A DNA stretch of 64,000 bases from NCBI GenBank assembly GCA_032158295.1, contig CM063260.1:9280767-9344766 (forward strand), read 5' to 3'. How positions within the stretch are numbered: the stretch's first letter is position 1; the number at the start of each line of letters is the position of its first letter. The stretch comes from Pycnopodia helianthoides (Eukaryota; Echinodermata; Asteroidea; Forcipulatida; Asteriidae). This document shows, in pieces, positions 36,119-47,819 of the stretch. Both the position numbers and the translations under genes were made by a program. Under the pieces are notes generated by a model. It did not search any database and had not been told where the DNA came from. It was given only the letters and a program-made list of their open reading frames with translations.

Positions 36119-36504
36119 AGGAACATTACAGAATTGGTAAGAACAAAACTTGTAAAGTATACTTTTTGATCACAGATTTACATAAAACTTACACGGTCAA
36201 GTGATGATGATAGTAGAAAACATCCCTTGAAATATTTCTGTCTGAAATGCCATATTTGATGAGAAATGAATAAACTAATTTTCCGATTGGAGTTTATCGC
36301 TCAGTGAGCGTTTTATTCATTTGTTGAATCTATGTGATTTCATGCAAATGTGTAATCGGTTTTTCACTATTTTCTCGTGACCCAGATGGCCGATCGATCT
36401 CAAACTTCTTCAGGTTTGTCAGTTTATGTATATGGTGGATTACATTAAGTTCTAACACTGCCAGCAACTGTTTTGTTAGCAAAAAACAATTCTGTAATGT
36501 TCCT
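36119..36504 (+). mobile_element. 386-bp TTAA-flanked MITE, copy 1
   Basis: The terminal repeats are AGGAACATTACAGAATTGG, with TTAA on both sides. It is one of four copies in the window. An internal hairpin centres on gatttatcgctcagtgagcg-type sequence. Host sequence 35992-36115 recurs at 36524-36641, so copy 1 lies between two copies of an outer-element block. Confidence 0.85.
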
Positions 36505-36645
36505 TTAAGATCATGAACATCGGTCGATGGGATAACAACGTTTTTACTACGTTGCATGAACGTCAGATCTTAACATGATTTTCAACCATTGGTTGCATGT
36601 TGGCAATTTGGAAAATTTATGCAACGTTAAAGGTTTTATACTTAA

Positions 36646-36880
36646 AGGTACACGTTGCCTTGAATCGGCCGAGTGGTCTATAAAATGCATGTGGTTAGAA
36701 AGATGTTTTAAAAGTAGAATACAACGATACACACAAATATGCCTCGAAATTGCGTGGTTTTCCTTTTACATCGTGAACTAACACAATCGGCCATTTTAAT
36801 GGAGTCAAAGTTAGTTCGCAAAGTTCAAGGAAAACCACGCAATTTCGAGGCATATTTGTACAACGTACAATATGTTTTGA
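36646..36880. mobile_element. Partial palindromic element, AGGTACACGTTGCC family
   Basis: The left end is AGGTACACGTTGCCTTGAAT after TTAA. The centre is a large palindrome in which tgcctcgaaattgcgtggtt pairs with aaccacgcaatttcgaggca. The right end is degraded or lost. I associate this family with sea-star genomic sequence (recall, not search). Confidence 0.6.
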
Positions 36881-38266
36881 CCATGACATCGTTTGGCGTT
36901 GTATTTTAGTTTGTATTGGCGATGTTTAGACCATTGCGTTGAATAGTTCAAGCAGCTCGTTTGGATGGTTTTGGAGGGCATTTATTAGCTAACAACCATT
37001 GGTAGGCCTAATGTTTGACATTGCAAACAATTTTTGTTCTGAATTTAGTTTTGTTTATATCGGTTGTCTTAAATAAAATAGGCACTTAAGGAGCGGCGTT
37101 CCTTTCACATTGGCGTTTAATTATCAATCTGAACTGTACTATTCATTAATTTAATTTAATTGAGCTTATTGTGTCAAGCAACAGTGCACCGGTGTGAGTG
37201 TGAATCGATTCTACTCCCCCCCCCACCACCTGTACAGCGGTATTCCAAGCTGTATAGATAGAATCTTCTAGAGAATTGTTTTCCCGTGATAGGTTTTTCT
37301 TTCCTCACTTAGGCCGTTATGGCCCCCGCTAAACTAAAAAAATTCCTCTAAAACCATCATTTGTTCCTAAATTTCAAAGACACTTTCAAAGTTTGAAGTA
37401 CTTTCGGGTACCACTAATAAATGTGTTTTGTTTCAGTTTTGTAGAACAAATTTAAGACCTACGTTTCCGCTCAGGTACGCTCAACTTGCCGCATTGTTGA
37501 CCAGCGTGCGGAATGCTGTATGTCTATTACAAATTAATATGACAACGTAAATATCACATATGCAAATTAGTAGATTGGGCTTAGAGGTTGTACAATACCT
37601 ACAAAATATTTCACGAAATTTACCAACTTTATGAACTAGGTTTACTGGTTGCTAATTTCTAAACTATCAGAGGATCATATGGATAAATATAATGCTGCAG
37701 TAACTAAACATGTAATTTTACTTCCAGAAATATCATTAAAATGGAAAAAAATAATAAACAATATACACCCGTGACTGCCAAAGTCAGGAAATCGAGTAGT
37801 AGGGACCACCGTGGTAAGTTTGTATTTATAAGTAATTCATTGATCATGTTGACATATCAATTAACAATATTCGTGAAACTATTGTATAATTAACTGATAT
37901 AGCAAACAATAACACTAAATTGGGCTGACGTAGTGACAACTTTCAGGGTACTGAAAAAAGATACGTTGTTGCAGCATTATTTTTAATTGATTATTTACAA
38001 CATTGCAAAGTTGTGTATACGTGCCAGCAACGTCGTTGTTTCGTTGCATCATTACGTTCTAAAGACGTACAGGGGAGTCGACACAGATTCGTTGCTACAA
38101 CGTTTTACTTAGATAAACGTTATAAAAACCAAACAAGCACGCTCTGGGAACGTTGTTGCAACGTTTATATAAGTTGTCATAATGCCACTGGAAACGTGTC
38201 TTTAGGGCACAGTACACGTTTGGTAATGACTCTGAAAATTAACGGCTGTAAAAACTTACTTGGGTA
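36881..38266. other. Body of the outer element plus unassigned sequence
   Basis: A mixture of acgttgt-rich outer-element sequence and unassigned AT-rich sequence. The open frame at 38013-38267 falls in the repeat and is not supported. Confidence 0.4.
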
Positions 38267-39280
38267 AGGCCCTGTCACACCTTGACGCTTTAGCCAGCGT
38301 ATGCCGACGTATGAAAAATTTGCCGAATACGCTGGTGTACGTCGAATAAGTTATGGTTAAGTTTTGTATAAGTTTAAAGCACGCTGAAGCACGCTGGTAT
38401 ACGTCCTAGTATGGCGAGGTCGTCGAAACATGCACAAAGATTCTCGGCGTATGCCAGCGTGTGGCTCACACGTCCCGCATTAGTTGTAGGTAAGTTATAC
38501 GATCGTTGACACACGTTCACACACGTTACTTGTAAGTTACTCATAAGTCGACATACGTCGAGGTAATGTCTAGCGTACTCAAAACTTATTTTTAACCTAT
38601 GAGTAACGTGCTTTGAACCTATGTCGATCTAATCTCCAACGCATATGTACGTATGAAGACGTATTTGACGTGTTCCGGACGGCCACAGAACTTACTGAAC
38701 GTGTTTCTAACTAACAGCTACCATATAATGGTGTATTGGCAGCGTTCTTCGAAGTTTTCTTCGGCATGACGGGCATGTGAGATGGTGATGTTGATACTGC
38801 GGCGGTGATGTTGATACTGTAATGTCTTGTGGGGTTATGATTTGAATCGTCGAGCGGCAGCCTTTTTTATAGGCTACGACACGTGATCGTCGGTGATACG
38901 CTGCCTTGCGCTATAAGTTAGACTATAAGTAACACGCTAAGCATTCGTTGGCATAAGTTATTTATAAGTTATCGAAACGTTTAATATAAGTTACTGTTAC
39001 GTTATGTATACATCCAATTCGTTACGAATACGCTATGTGTACGCCCAAAATTGGAAAAAACATCGATAGTTCAGCGTATGCCAGCGTTTTAGAGAAAATT
39101 TGACACGTCGGCATACGCTTGCTAAAACGTCAAGGTGTGACAATCAATCAATCAACCGCAGAGACAGCAAGGGTCCGTCGCGCCGATCTCCTGTGTCCAC
39201 GTCCTACAGCCTCACGCCACATGTGGTCGATTTCGCTAGGCCGGCCAAGTTGCTGGGCCCAGGATGATCGTGGGCGGCCT

Positions 39281-41276
39281 CTAGGTCTCTTCCAGCCAGG
39301 AGCCGGTGCTAGGCCTCCCCTGGAGTTGATGGCGATGCTTAGAGTTTTTTTTAGCTGGGATGTTGTCAGCCAGGCGAGCGACATGGCCGAAGAAGGCGGA
39401 GCGGCGGCGTTGAATTAGTTGATTGATGGGGGGCAGACATGTTCTTTGGGTGACCTCATTGTTGTTGACGAAGTGGAACCACTGGATGCCGAGAATTGAT
39501 CGTTGACACCTCATGTGGACCGATTATAGTCGATTGAGGTCGGATTTGAGGAGGGTCCATGTTTCTGAGCCATACAGCAAGACAGGAATGACGCAAGTCC
39601 TGTATATGGCCAGTTTAGTAGCAAGTTTCAACCTCTTCAGCTTCCAGATTCTGCGCAGGTTGTTCATGGCAGATGAGGCAAGTCCAAGTCGTCTGAGGAC
39701 GTCGGGTTCGCAGCGTCCGGAGTTGGAGATTTTACTTCCGAGGTATACGAAGTCCTCCACAACGTCGACAGACTGCCCGTTTACCATGAAGTGAGAGGGA
39801 GTGCCATTGCCGGTGTGGTTAAGAACTTGGACTTTCGTTTTCTGCCAGTAGATATTGAGGCCCAGATTTAAAGCCTCGATCTGAAACGACTGGAGTGCGT
39901 TGCTCAGATCCTCAGCATTATTGCTGACCAGGGCGACGTCATCTGCGTAGTCCATGTCTGAGAACCTTGACTGGCCGATGGTGATCCCTGTGTCTGTGGA
40001 CGCTCTGTCAAGGATCCAGTCCATGGCACGGCAGAAGAGGGAAGGAGCCAAGATGCAGCCCTGTCTTACACCTGATCTTGTGGGGAAGCATTCAGAGGTG
40101 TTCCTTCCTTGGCGTACCTTGGCAGAGGTTTTGGTGTGAAGATCCTTAATGAGGGTGAGGAGGCGGTCGGGAACTCCGATGCCTTGGAGAGCTTTCCAGA
40201 GTGCGGTTCTATCGACAGAGTCAAAAGCAGCCTTCAGGTCGACGTAGGCCACGGACAAAGGTTGACAGACCTCATGATGCAGCTCAGATAACAGGCGGAG
40301 GGCGAGAATGGCATCCATTGTGGAACGGCCAGCTGTAAATCCAGATTGCTCAGGGCGTCTGTGCTTGACAAGCAGAGGATTCAGACGAGCCAGGAGAACA
40401 TGGGCGAAGACTTTCCCCGGAACAGAGAGAAGCGTAATGAGACGATGGCTACTGCATTCAGTGCGGGGCCCTTCCCTTTATAGAGTGTGACTATGATGCC
40501 CTCTTTCCACTCTGCCGGGACTTTTCCTGATTGCCAGACCTGCAGAAAGAGCTTGTGGAGGACGACGCTGATAGGATCAATATCACACTTCAGAAGCTCA
40601 GCAGGGATGTGGTCTGGGCCGGCGGCTTTACCATCCTTCAGCTTTTTGATGGCTGATATCACCTCTTCCAAGGTGGGTGCGTCCACAAGGGTTCCCTGGT
40701 CTGGAGGAGTTGTAGGGATGTCCATATCTGGGCATGATGGAGCTGGTGGGTGGTTGAGGGCAGCTTCGAAATGTTCCTTCCATCTGTCTAGTGTCTCCAC
40801 GTCTGAGGAACAGGGAGAACCATTGATTTTGTTGATGGTGGAACTTGTGCTCCAGATGGACTTTGGGCGGAGTTCTTGGATGACTCTGTATGCGGATTTG
40901 AGGTTTTGATGGGAGAAGTTGTTGTCGATGCTCTTTGACAGACTCTCAAGGTGAGCTTCCCTGTCCTGCTTTGCCTTGGCTCGGAAAACTCCCTGCAGGC
41001 GTCTACGCTCTGTGTGGTTGTTGTTCAGCCTGGCTTGGCTTTTGATTTTTCGTCCAGAACTTGGAGAGTTTCCTCAGTGAGCCAAGGACGACGTTTGAAG
41101 CGTTTCTTTTTCCCAATGATTTTGTCAGCTGATTCGCGGATGGTTGAACTGATACAGGACCAGGCGGAGTCCACGTCATCTGGCAGGTCACCGATGGCTT
41201 GGAACCTGTTTTGGATTGTGACAGAGTATTTGAATGCCAGGGTTTTGTCATTGGTGACTCGTTCCACGTCATACAA
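39281..41276 (-). pseudogene. LINE linker, reverse transcriptase and C-terminal region (frameshifted)
   Basis: After a linker (41003-41276) comes the RT N-part (40381-40800: KLKDGKAAGPDHIPAELLK). The main RT body (39524-40318) has AYVDLKAAFDSVDR, TRSGVRQGCILAP, the catalytic YADD box as FSDMDYADDVALVSN, and LLYGSETWTL. The final part (39281-39514) has MRCQRSILGIQW. Breaks occur near 40930, 40430 and 39530. The opposite-strand frames at 39954-40909 are antisense shadows. Confidence 0.85.
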
Positions 41277-41389
41277 GGGGGTGGGGGGCTTCTTGGAGTG
41301 GAAGTGGGGAGTGATTGCTAGGGATGCGATAAGCAGGCGGTGATCTGTGTTTGCAGGGGCTTCAGCTCCTCTGTAGACCCTGTAGGATT

Positions 41390-42228
41390 TTACAGTGTTC
41401 CGGTTCTTGACGAGGATGTGGTCAAGTTCTTTTCGTGTGTGGCCGTCATTGAGATCCAGGTGACTCTGTGGATGTTGCGGCGGCGAAACCAGCTACCAGT
41501 TATTGGTATGTTCTGATGAGAGGCGCAGAAGGAGAGGAGCCTCACTGAGTTGTCGTTGGTGGGGCCGAATTTGAAGGGGCCTAGGATGGATTCGAAGCCG
41601 TTCCTTGAGCAGCAGGGAGGGGAAGCGTTCATGTCACCAATGACGATGAGCTCGTCGTGGGGGATACAGATACATTCTCAGCCACAGCAGTTAGTTGTTC
41701 GTAGAATATATTCTTTGTGCTGTCGTCTGATACATTTGTTGGAGCATAAGCCACAATGATGGAGAGTTGACCATGGCGATGTTGTAGTCTCACATAGAGT
41801 AGACGGTCAGAGATTGCTTGCCATTTGGTGATGACTCTGTTGAAAGGGGGACGAACAAAGAGAGCGACACCGTTGGTCTTTGTAGTGCCACCAGAGTGTA
41901 TTAGTGTAGCCTCTTCGAACTGATGAAGACCGCTGTCGATAAGTCTGGATTCGGTGACGCCTAATATCGGAATGTTGTAGGATTTCATTTGCCGGATAAT
42001 TGCTGCTGGATAACCATTCCCGTTAAGGGTAAGGACATTCCACGTTGCAATACGGAAGGATTTGCGAAGATCATGTTTGTGCGCCGTAGCTTTCGGCCTC
42101 GTCGGAGAAGCACCTTCCCCGGGGGTTTGAGTGCCACTTGTCATCGTTGCAGGAGTCCTGCGGCTTTTGCTATTGGCGCTATATGGAGCAGGGGCTTTAA
42201 CCCTGGTGCTAGTAGTTGTGTTCATCAT
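41390..42228 (-). pseudogene. LINE endonuclease domain (frameshifted)
   Basis: The first frame begins near the 5' end of the element and includes RIATWNVLTLNGNGYPA and ILGVTESRL, typical of apurinic-type endonucleases. The reading then shifts frame near 41640-41660. The next frame contains MNASPPCCSRNGFESILGPF, the part after the GDMN metal-binding motif, and HRVTWIS, before another shift near 41440. The catalytic features are present but spread over more than one frame. Confidence 0.8.
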
Positions 42229-42257
42229 AAGAGCCTATGACAGGTGTGACAGGGCCT

Positions 42258-43261
42258 TAAGAAGTACAGCAGTCTTGGGTAGTATAATGAGTTTTGAGAA
42301 ACTTTTTAACTTCGAAGTACTATGGTTATGAAAAATATATCACTTTTTATTTCCCCAAATTGGAATCTGAGAAGCGTCAGAAACGCTTCTCAGAATGTAT
42401 TCTTCCTGCGTGGAAATATTCACTCCGGTTTTTCGGTGATATCTTAAAAACGCGACCACCTTTTGAAGTGAAATTTTCATAGGTTAGTTTTATTGTATGT
42501 ACCTACATATATATAGGATTAACACAATCAGTAGGCTCCAATTACCAAACGTGTACTGTGCCTTTAAATGTACCAACGTGGTTGTTACATTGCGTCTTAC
42601 GTTCAGAAGAACTTCGACGTATAGGAGAGTCGACAAACTTCCGTTGTTACAACATTATGTTAATAACGTTACTTTCACACCATTAGAAGTCTGACTTCAT
42701 TACAACGTTGTGAGAACGTCAAATTGTTAGCTGGGTAGACCCAAGAGAACAAATTCAAAAGAAAGGAACAGTACATGAGGGGATGACAAATAGAAGCCAA
42801 TAATGCATGAATTGAGAAGCTATAATCATAAAGTATATTGGGTAATGTTGGGTATGACAAATTTCAATCACAGTTACCGATATCTTGGTACTTTGTAGTG
42901 AATGTTGATCGATTAAGATATTCAAAGACAAAACCAAATTCGAATTGTTTTGGGAATCGTTGATCCCTTGCCACAGTACTTGACATATAACAAAGTGATG
43001 TCATTATTCCCATTGTCATTTTGATGTTAAACCAATCGTGATCGTCTTTTTACCATAACTATTAGTATTACACAATACATAGCAATCAAAACACTAAGGT
43101 CACATTATGATTTTCATTGTGCTGGTATAAACTCCTCGGGTCCGGGCTATTTCCCGTAGTCTTTCGCAAGATCCTAAAAGCGCCGCCCTCTGTAAGACCT
43201 CAAAGCTGTGCCTAAAAAGTTGATCTAGTTCTCAAGTGCCTTCAGAATGTTACCAAGTGCT
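42258..43261. other. Right part of outer element, then WAP intron 1
   Basis: 42260-42736 belongs to the outer element, including a hairpin gagaagcgtcagaaacgcttctc near 42369. From 42739 to 43261 no feature was recognised. Confidence 0.45.
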
Positions 43262-43762
43262 AATCAATGTGACATGAGATGACAATCACCCGACACAGCT
43301 AGTGTCATGAGATGACACGACACAGCTAGTGTCATGCGATGACAATCACCCGGCACAGCTAGTGTCATGAGATGACACGACACAGCTAGTGTCATGAGAT
43401 GACAATCACCCGGCACAGCTATAGTGTCATGAGATGACAATCACCCGACACAGCTAGTTTCATGAGATGACAATCACACAACACAGCTAGTGTAGAGATA
43501 TGGCAATCATCTGGCACAGCTAGTGTAATGAGATGAAAATCAACCCGCACAGCTAGTGTCACGATATCACCCGGCACAGCTAGTGTCATGAGATGACAAT
43601 CACCCGGCACAGCTAGTTTCATGAGATGACAATCACCCGGCACAGCTAGTGTAATGATATGGCAATCATCTGGCACAGCTAGTGTCATGAGATCACCCAG
43701 CACAGCTAGTGTCATCATGAGATGACAATCACCCGCCACAATTCTATAAGTGTCATGAGATA
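43262..43762. repeat. Minisatellite, unit about 32-33 bp
   Basis: About 14 imperfect copies of a unit containing cacagctagtgtcatgagat then gacaatcacccgg, with shortened units that lack the atcacccg part. A 106-residue minus-strand frame of M-T-L-A-V-P-G-D-C-H repeats is a product of the array. Confidence 0.9.
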
Positions 43763-43969
43763 TGACACGTCGTCGTCTTCTTAATCAAAGACTGCCGTAC
43801 AAAATAATAGAATAATAGAGGGCGCTATGTAGGTGATCCACGTAAAATCCTCGCGAGCTCTCAAAAATTCGTAAATTTCAGCTCCTCAACTTGCTTTTGA
43901 CGCCATTTCCGGAATATTCCACTTAAACCAACGATCCTCGACATACTGGTCACCATCGGACTCAAAATA

Positions 43970-44749
43970 ATGCCTTCAGGACGCTCAAAAACCACGAAAT
44001 CTCGAAGGACATCCGACGATGTACCGCCATCACTGTCACCACAACAGTCCGTGCATACCCCTGCGTTGACCACTGACCCACAGCTCGACCAGCCACCAGC
44101 CATTGACAATGAATTTCAGCAGTTTGTCAGGGACGCACTAACTGAGATACGCCAGGGTCAAACAGATCTTCATAAACGGATGGACCGATTCGAAGAACAC
44201 TTCAACAAAGCACTGGAATTCGAATCAACTCGAATTAACAACCTGGAAAAGCGAGTTGGGGAGCTAGATAAAATGGCCCTTCAAGTTGATCGACTAGAAA
44301 AGCTCTGTGTCGATCACTCAGAGAAATTGAACAAACTTGAACGATTCAGCCGGAGAAACAATCTTCGAGTAATCGGCTTAACCCAAGATCGGAACGAAGA
44401 CTGCCTCAGCCTCTCTCATCAAATATTGAATGATAAATTCGACATGACCAACATCAAGCTCGAGAGAGCCCATCGAGACGGTCCGAAGATAACTGGCCGT
44501 CCCCAACACCTCCTGATAAAGTTTAACTGTTACCAAGATAAGATTGCCGTTCTGCGACGACAACGCCAAGCCCTCAAGGATGACCCCTTTTTCTGCGTAG
44601 AAGACCTTACTAAACAAGACCTTCAGGAAAAGCGTCGGTGGTCCTCAGAAGTGGCAAGTGCCTACAAAGATGGTCACAAATATAGATTTGTTGCCGGTAA
44701 GTGGAGAGACAACGCTGGATCTCTGGCTGTATTCTACAGAGCCACCTAG
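43970..44749 (+). CDS. LINE ORF1 protein (RNA-binding, coiled coil)
   Basis: An intact 259-residue frame. Residues 1-45 are Ser/Pro/Thr-rich and basic. About residues 48-125 are heptad-like coiled coil (DLHKRMDRFEEHFNKALEF, then NLEKRVGELDKMALQVDRLE). From about residue 128 follows an RRM-like domain that opens RRNNLRVIGL, then a C-terminal part with KRRWSSEVASAYKDGHKYRF. This is the L1-ORF1p/transposase-22 type architecture, which packages element RNA. No stop or shift is seen, unlike ORF2. Confidence 0.85.
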   Translation: MPSGRSKTTKSRRTSDDVPPSLSPQQSVHTPALTTDPQLDQPPAIDNEFQQFVRDALTEIRQGQTDLHKRMDRFEEHFNKALEFESTRINNLEKRVGELDKMALQVDRLEKLCVDHSEKLNKLERFSRRNNLRVIGLTQDRNEDCLSLSHQILNDKFDMTNIKLERAHRDGPKITGRPQHLLIKFNCYQDKIAVLRRQRQALKDDPFFCVEDLTKQDLQEKRRWSSEVASAYKDGHKYRFVAGKWRDNAGSLAVFYRAT

Positions 44750-45294
44750 ACACCACTCATCTGCTGCACAACCATCATCATCCATACCTCCCATACTGCC
44801 TTTGAGCTCAACCTCCTGCCATATATGTACATTACTCTCATCATCTGCAATTTCCATGGACTGTTGTTTCTCATTATGTACATGTTCTGTTATTTTGCTA
44901 TGTTGTCATTCTTCATGATTTGATTACTCATTTTGTTTTCCATTGCATGTTAAATCGTCTCACTTTACCGTATTTTATTTGTTTATAGTAATTTAGTTAT
45001 TGATTTTTTTGTTTGATTTTGGTAGTTGGTCAAGTTTGTCTGGTTTTGTATATCATTGCTACCCTTTTAATACTTATTTTGGGGTCTTTGTTTTACTTTA
45101 TCCCTGTGATTTTTGAGCTCGTTTTGTCTTGTTTTGTTTCTTTTTTGTTTTCCCCCTTGGTTTTCTTCCCTACTCTGTGCTATTTACTTTCATTGTATTG
45201 AAATTGTCCTTGTATTTTTTGCTTAACCTATATATATATATATTTTTTTCTGCACTCTGATTTGTGTGTAACTGCTTACTCCGCTAAGTTTGTA

Positions 45295-47819
45295 ATGTTT
45301 TCTGAGTTTGCTAATGCTGCCACTACCCATGCTGATACTGGTAATAATAACTGCTCTTACTTCGAATGCAATGAATTTAATAAGTTAAACGTATCCTCAG
45401 ACTCTGGTTGATTTTCAATTTTTTACATGAACTCCAGGAGCCTATGTAGACATTTCTATGATATTCAAGACTACCTGTGCACAATCAACCACAAGTTTTC
45501 CATTTTGGGTTTCACAGAGACTTGGTTTAAAGAAACCCCCCCGCCTTATGTTCATATGAACAATTATCATCTTGTCCATTCATCTCGCTCTAATAAGCCT
45601 GGCGGAGGGGTTGCCATGTTCATTCATAACTCGCTGAAGTTTCACGTTCGTGATGACCTCACGTCGTCTAGTGACGACTTTGAATCAGTCTTTGTTGAAA
45701 TACAGCGTGACCATGGTTGCAACATAATCGTGGGGAATATCTACAGGGCTCCTGGTTCTTCACCCGTTAACTTTAATCGGTCATTTGATTTGTATTTAAA
45801 TTCCATAGCAAAGGAGAGAAAGCTGTGTTACATAATGGGTGATTTCAACCTCAATCTTCTCACATGCTCTGAACACCAACCCACAGATGATTTTATCAAT
45901 GCTGTCTTTTCTTATGGCCTCCGTCCCTTAATCGACAAACCCACACGCATCTCGCCACGCACTTCCACGTTAATTGACAACATCTTTACCAACTCTGACC
46001 TCGATGTTTCTTCAGGAATATTCTACTCGGATATTTCAGATCATTGTCCCCTGTTTCAGGTTAAACAACATTCTTGGTAAGGGTAAAAAGACGCCTGCTC
46101 CTGACAATTTCACTGACGGAGAGCGTCTCTTCTCAAGTCCTCCTGACGTTGCCAATTCCTTCAATTCCTTCTTTACTAATTTAGGTTCTTCATTAGCTAA
46201 CAACATCCCACCCACCGACACACACTTTTCACACTATTTACACAACCCAAACTCTTCTTCTTTTTTTCTTACTCCTACTTGTTCTCAAAAAATTATCCGT
46301 GTTGGCAAGGAACTTAAAACCAGCGCTAGTTGTGGATTTGATGATATTAGTTCGACTGTTATAAAATCGGTTATTCCCTTTATTGCCGAACCTCTTTCTC
46401 ACATCTTTAACCTTTCCTTTTCCACAGGCTGTGTTCCTTCTAATCTTAAAATTGCTAAAGTTATCCCCGTCTTCAAATCGGGTGACGCTCATAACATCCG
46501 CAACTACAGACCTATTTCTATTCTTCCGTGCTTCTCAAAAATTCTAGAGAGACTGGTCTACAACCGCCTCGTAAATTTTACCTCTCATTTTCATCTTCTT
46601 TATGATAATCAATATGGCTTTCGCAGTAAACACTCTACTGATATGGCACTCATTCAATTCATTGATAATGTTACTAATGCGCTCTGCAAGAAACTTCATG
46701 CCATTGGTGTGTTTATTGACCTTTCGAAAGCTTTCGACACTATAAACCATTATATTCTTCTTTCCAAGCTTGAACATTACGGCATAAGAGGAGTTGCTCT
46801 GCAGTGGTTCCAAGATTACCTTCATAATAGGCAACAATTTACCTCAGTCATGAACTGTGACTCTGATCATCTTTCTATTCTCTGCGGAGTCCCACAAGGT
46901 TCTATTCTTGGCCCGCTTCTTTTTCTAATATATATCAATGACCTTCACTGTTCTTCTTCACTACTATCATTTACTTTATTTGCTGACGATACAACTATTC
47001 TTCATACTAGTCCGAACTGCGACACGCTTATCGATTCTTTGAATTCTGAACTTCTTCACGGTATCCTCCTGGTTTAGGGCAAACAAGCTTTCGTTAAACC
47101 ACACCAAGACAAATTTCATCTTCTTCAGCAAATCCACTTCTCCAGTCACCGTCCAATTGCCTCCTGTGAAAATTGACACTATTCTCATCAATAGAGTGTT
47201 TTCTACAAAGTTTCTTGGAGTAACTGTTGACTCTAAACTTTGCTGGACTGAGCACATTTCCTCAATTATCAAAATTACCTCGCGTAATACTGGAGTTCTT
47301 TCAAAATTACGTTATTTTCTTCCTTCTACTGCTCTAATCTTGCTATATAATACTCTCATTCTCCCACATCTCAACTATTGCAATATCGTATGGGCCAACT
47401 CAACTAACAGTAGGCTTAACTCTTTATCTGTTATTCAAAAAAGAGCCATCAGAATTTGCACCTCTTCGCACCCTCGAGAACACACTGCTCCACTTTTTGC
47501 ACAATTACACACTCTTACTATCTCTGATATCAATAAACTTCATACTGGCATATTCATGTATAAATACTCTCACAATCTTCTCCCCACTGCTTTTGCTTCC
47601 TATTTCATCTCAACTGAAGCTATTCATGGCTACTCTACCAGATCCCACCGTAATCTTTATATCCCGTTCACTCGAACCTCGTACTCTATGCACACACTTC
47701 GCTTTCGTGGTCCTCGTCTGTGGAACGTCATCGATGACCAAATTAAAAATCAGCCTTCTGTAGGTCATTTTAAAGTCTCGTTCAAAAGAGCCTTACTCGC
47801 TCATTATGTAACTTAGCCT
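45295..47819 (+). pseudogene. LINE ORF2: endonuclease plus reverse transcriptase (broken)
   Basis: The frame opens at 45295 with a TGA at 45409-45411. It then reads the endonuclease (FSILGFTETWF, GGGVAMFIHNS, MGDFNLNLL, SDISDHCPLF). Near 46060 the sequence jumps directly to LNNILGKGKKTPAPDNF in another frame. The segment that normally links endonuclease and RT (about 100 residues) is therefore deleted. The RT follows: NYRPISILPCFSKILERL, IGVFIDLSKAFDTINH, GVPQGSILGPLLFLIYIN and the catalytic FADDTT. Another shift near 47060 leads into the C-terminal part (FLGVTVDSKLCW and onward), stop at 47817-47819. Confidence 0.85.

Larger units (their letters stand above)
39143..42241 (-). mobile_element. 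Near full-length RTE-type LINE
   Basis: A single non-LTR element on the minus strand, about 3.1 kb, with endonuclease, then reverse transcriptase, then a short 3' end terminating in ttgattgattgat-type repeats. It is flanked by the 10-bp target duplication aggtgtgaca (39133-39142 and 42242-42251). The length, order of domains and simple-repeat tail fit the RTE clade. Several frameshifts break the single long frame, so it is inactive unless these are sequence errors. Its base composition (GC-rich, coding-like) stands out from the AT-rich surroundings. Confidence 0.85.
38267..42257. mobile_element. Second TA-flanked TIR element, split by a LINE
   Basis: The left end is AGGCCCTGTCACACCTTGAC at 38267. 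The right end, complement of AGGCCCTGTCACACCT, lies at 42242-42257. TA flanks both sides (38265-38266, 42258-42259). The left part up to 39142 includes acgtatg/gcgtatgcc words and a nearly complete right TIR at 39116-39142, at which the LINE interrupts. Without the LINE and one target-site copy the element is about 880 bp. No coding capacity remains outside the LINE. Confidence 0.75.
35931..42736. mobile_element. Outer TA-flanked TIR element containing nested insertions
   Basis: The left end is CCCAGCTAACACAATACGTT and the right end is the complement of CCCAGCTAACAATTTGACGT. TA lies directly outside both (35929-35930, 42737-42738). The element's own sequence is full of aacgttgt/acgttgcaa words (35940-36115, 36530-36640, 37960-38260, 42580-42720). 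No transposase is visible. Its length is inflated by other elements inserted into it. A TA duplication fits the Tc1/mariner group, but the family is unknown. Confidence 0.65.

Noticed and set aside
40487..40909. 140-residue plus-strand frame
   Set aside because: It is antisense to the RTE reverse transcriptase and has no similarity of its own.
43419..43739. 106-residue frame of MTLAVPGDCHL repeats
   Set aside because: It is a minisatellite read in one frame, with no start context or neighbouring exons.
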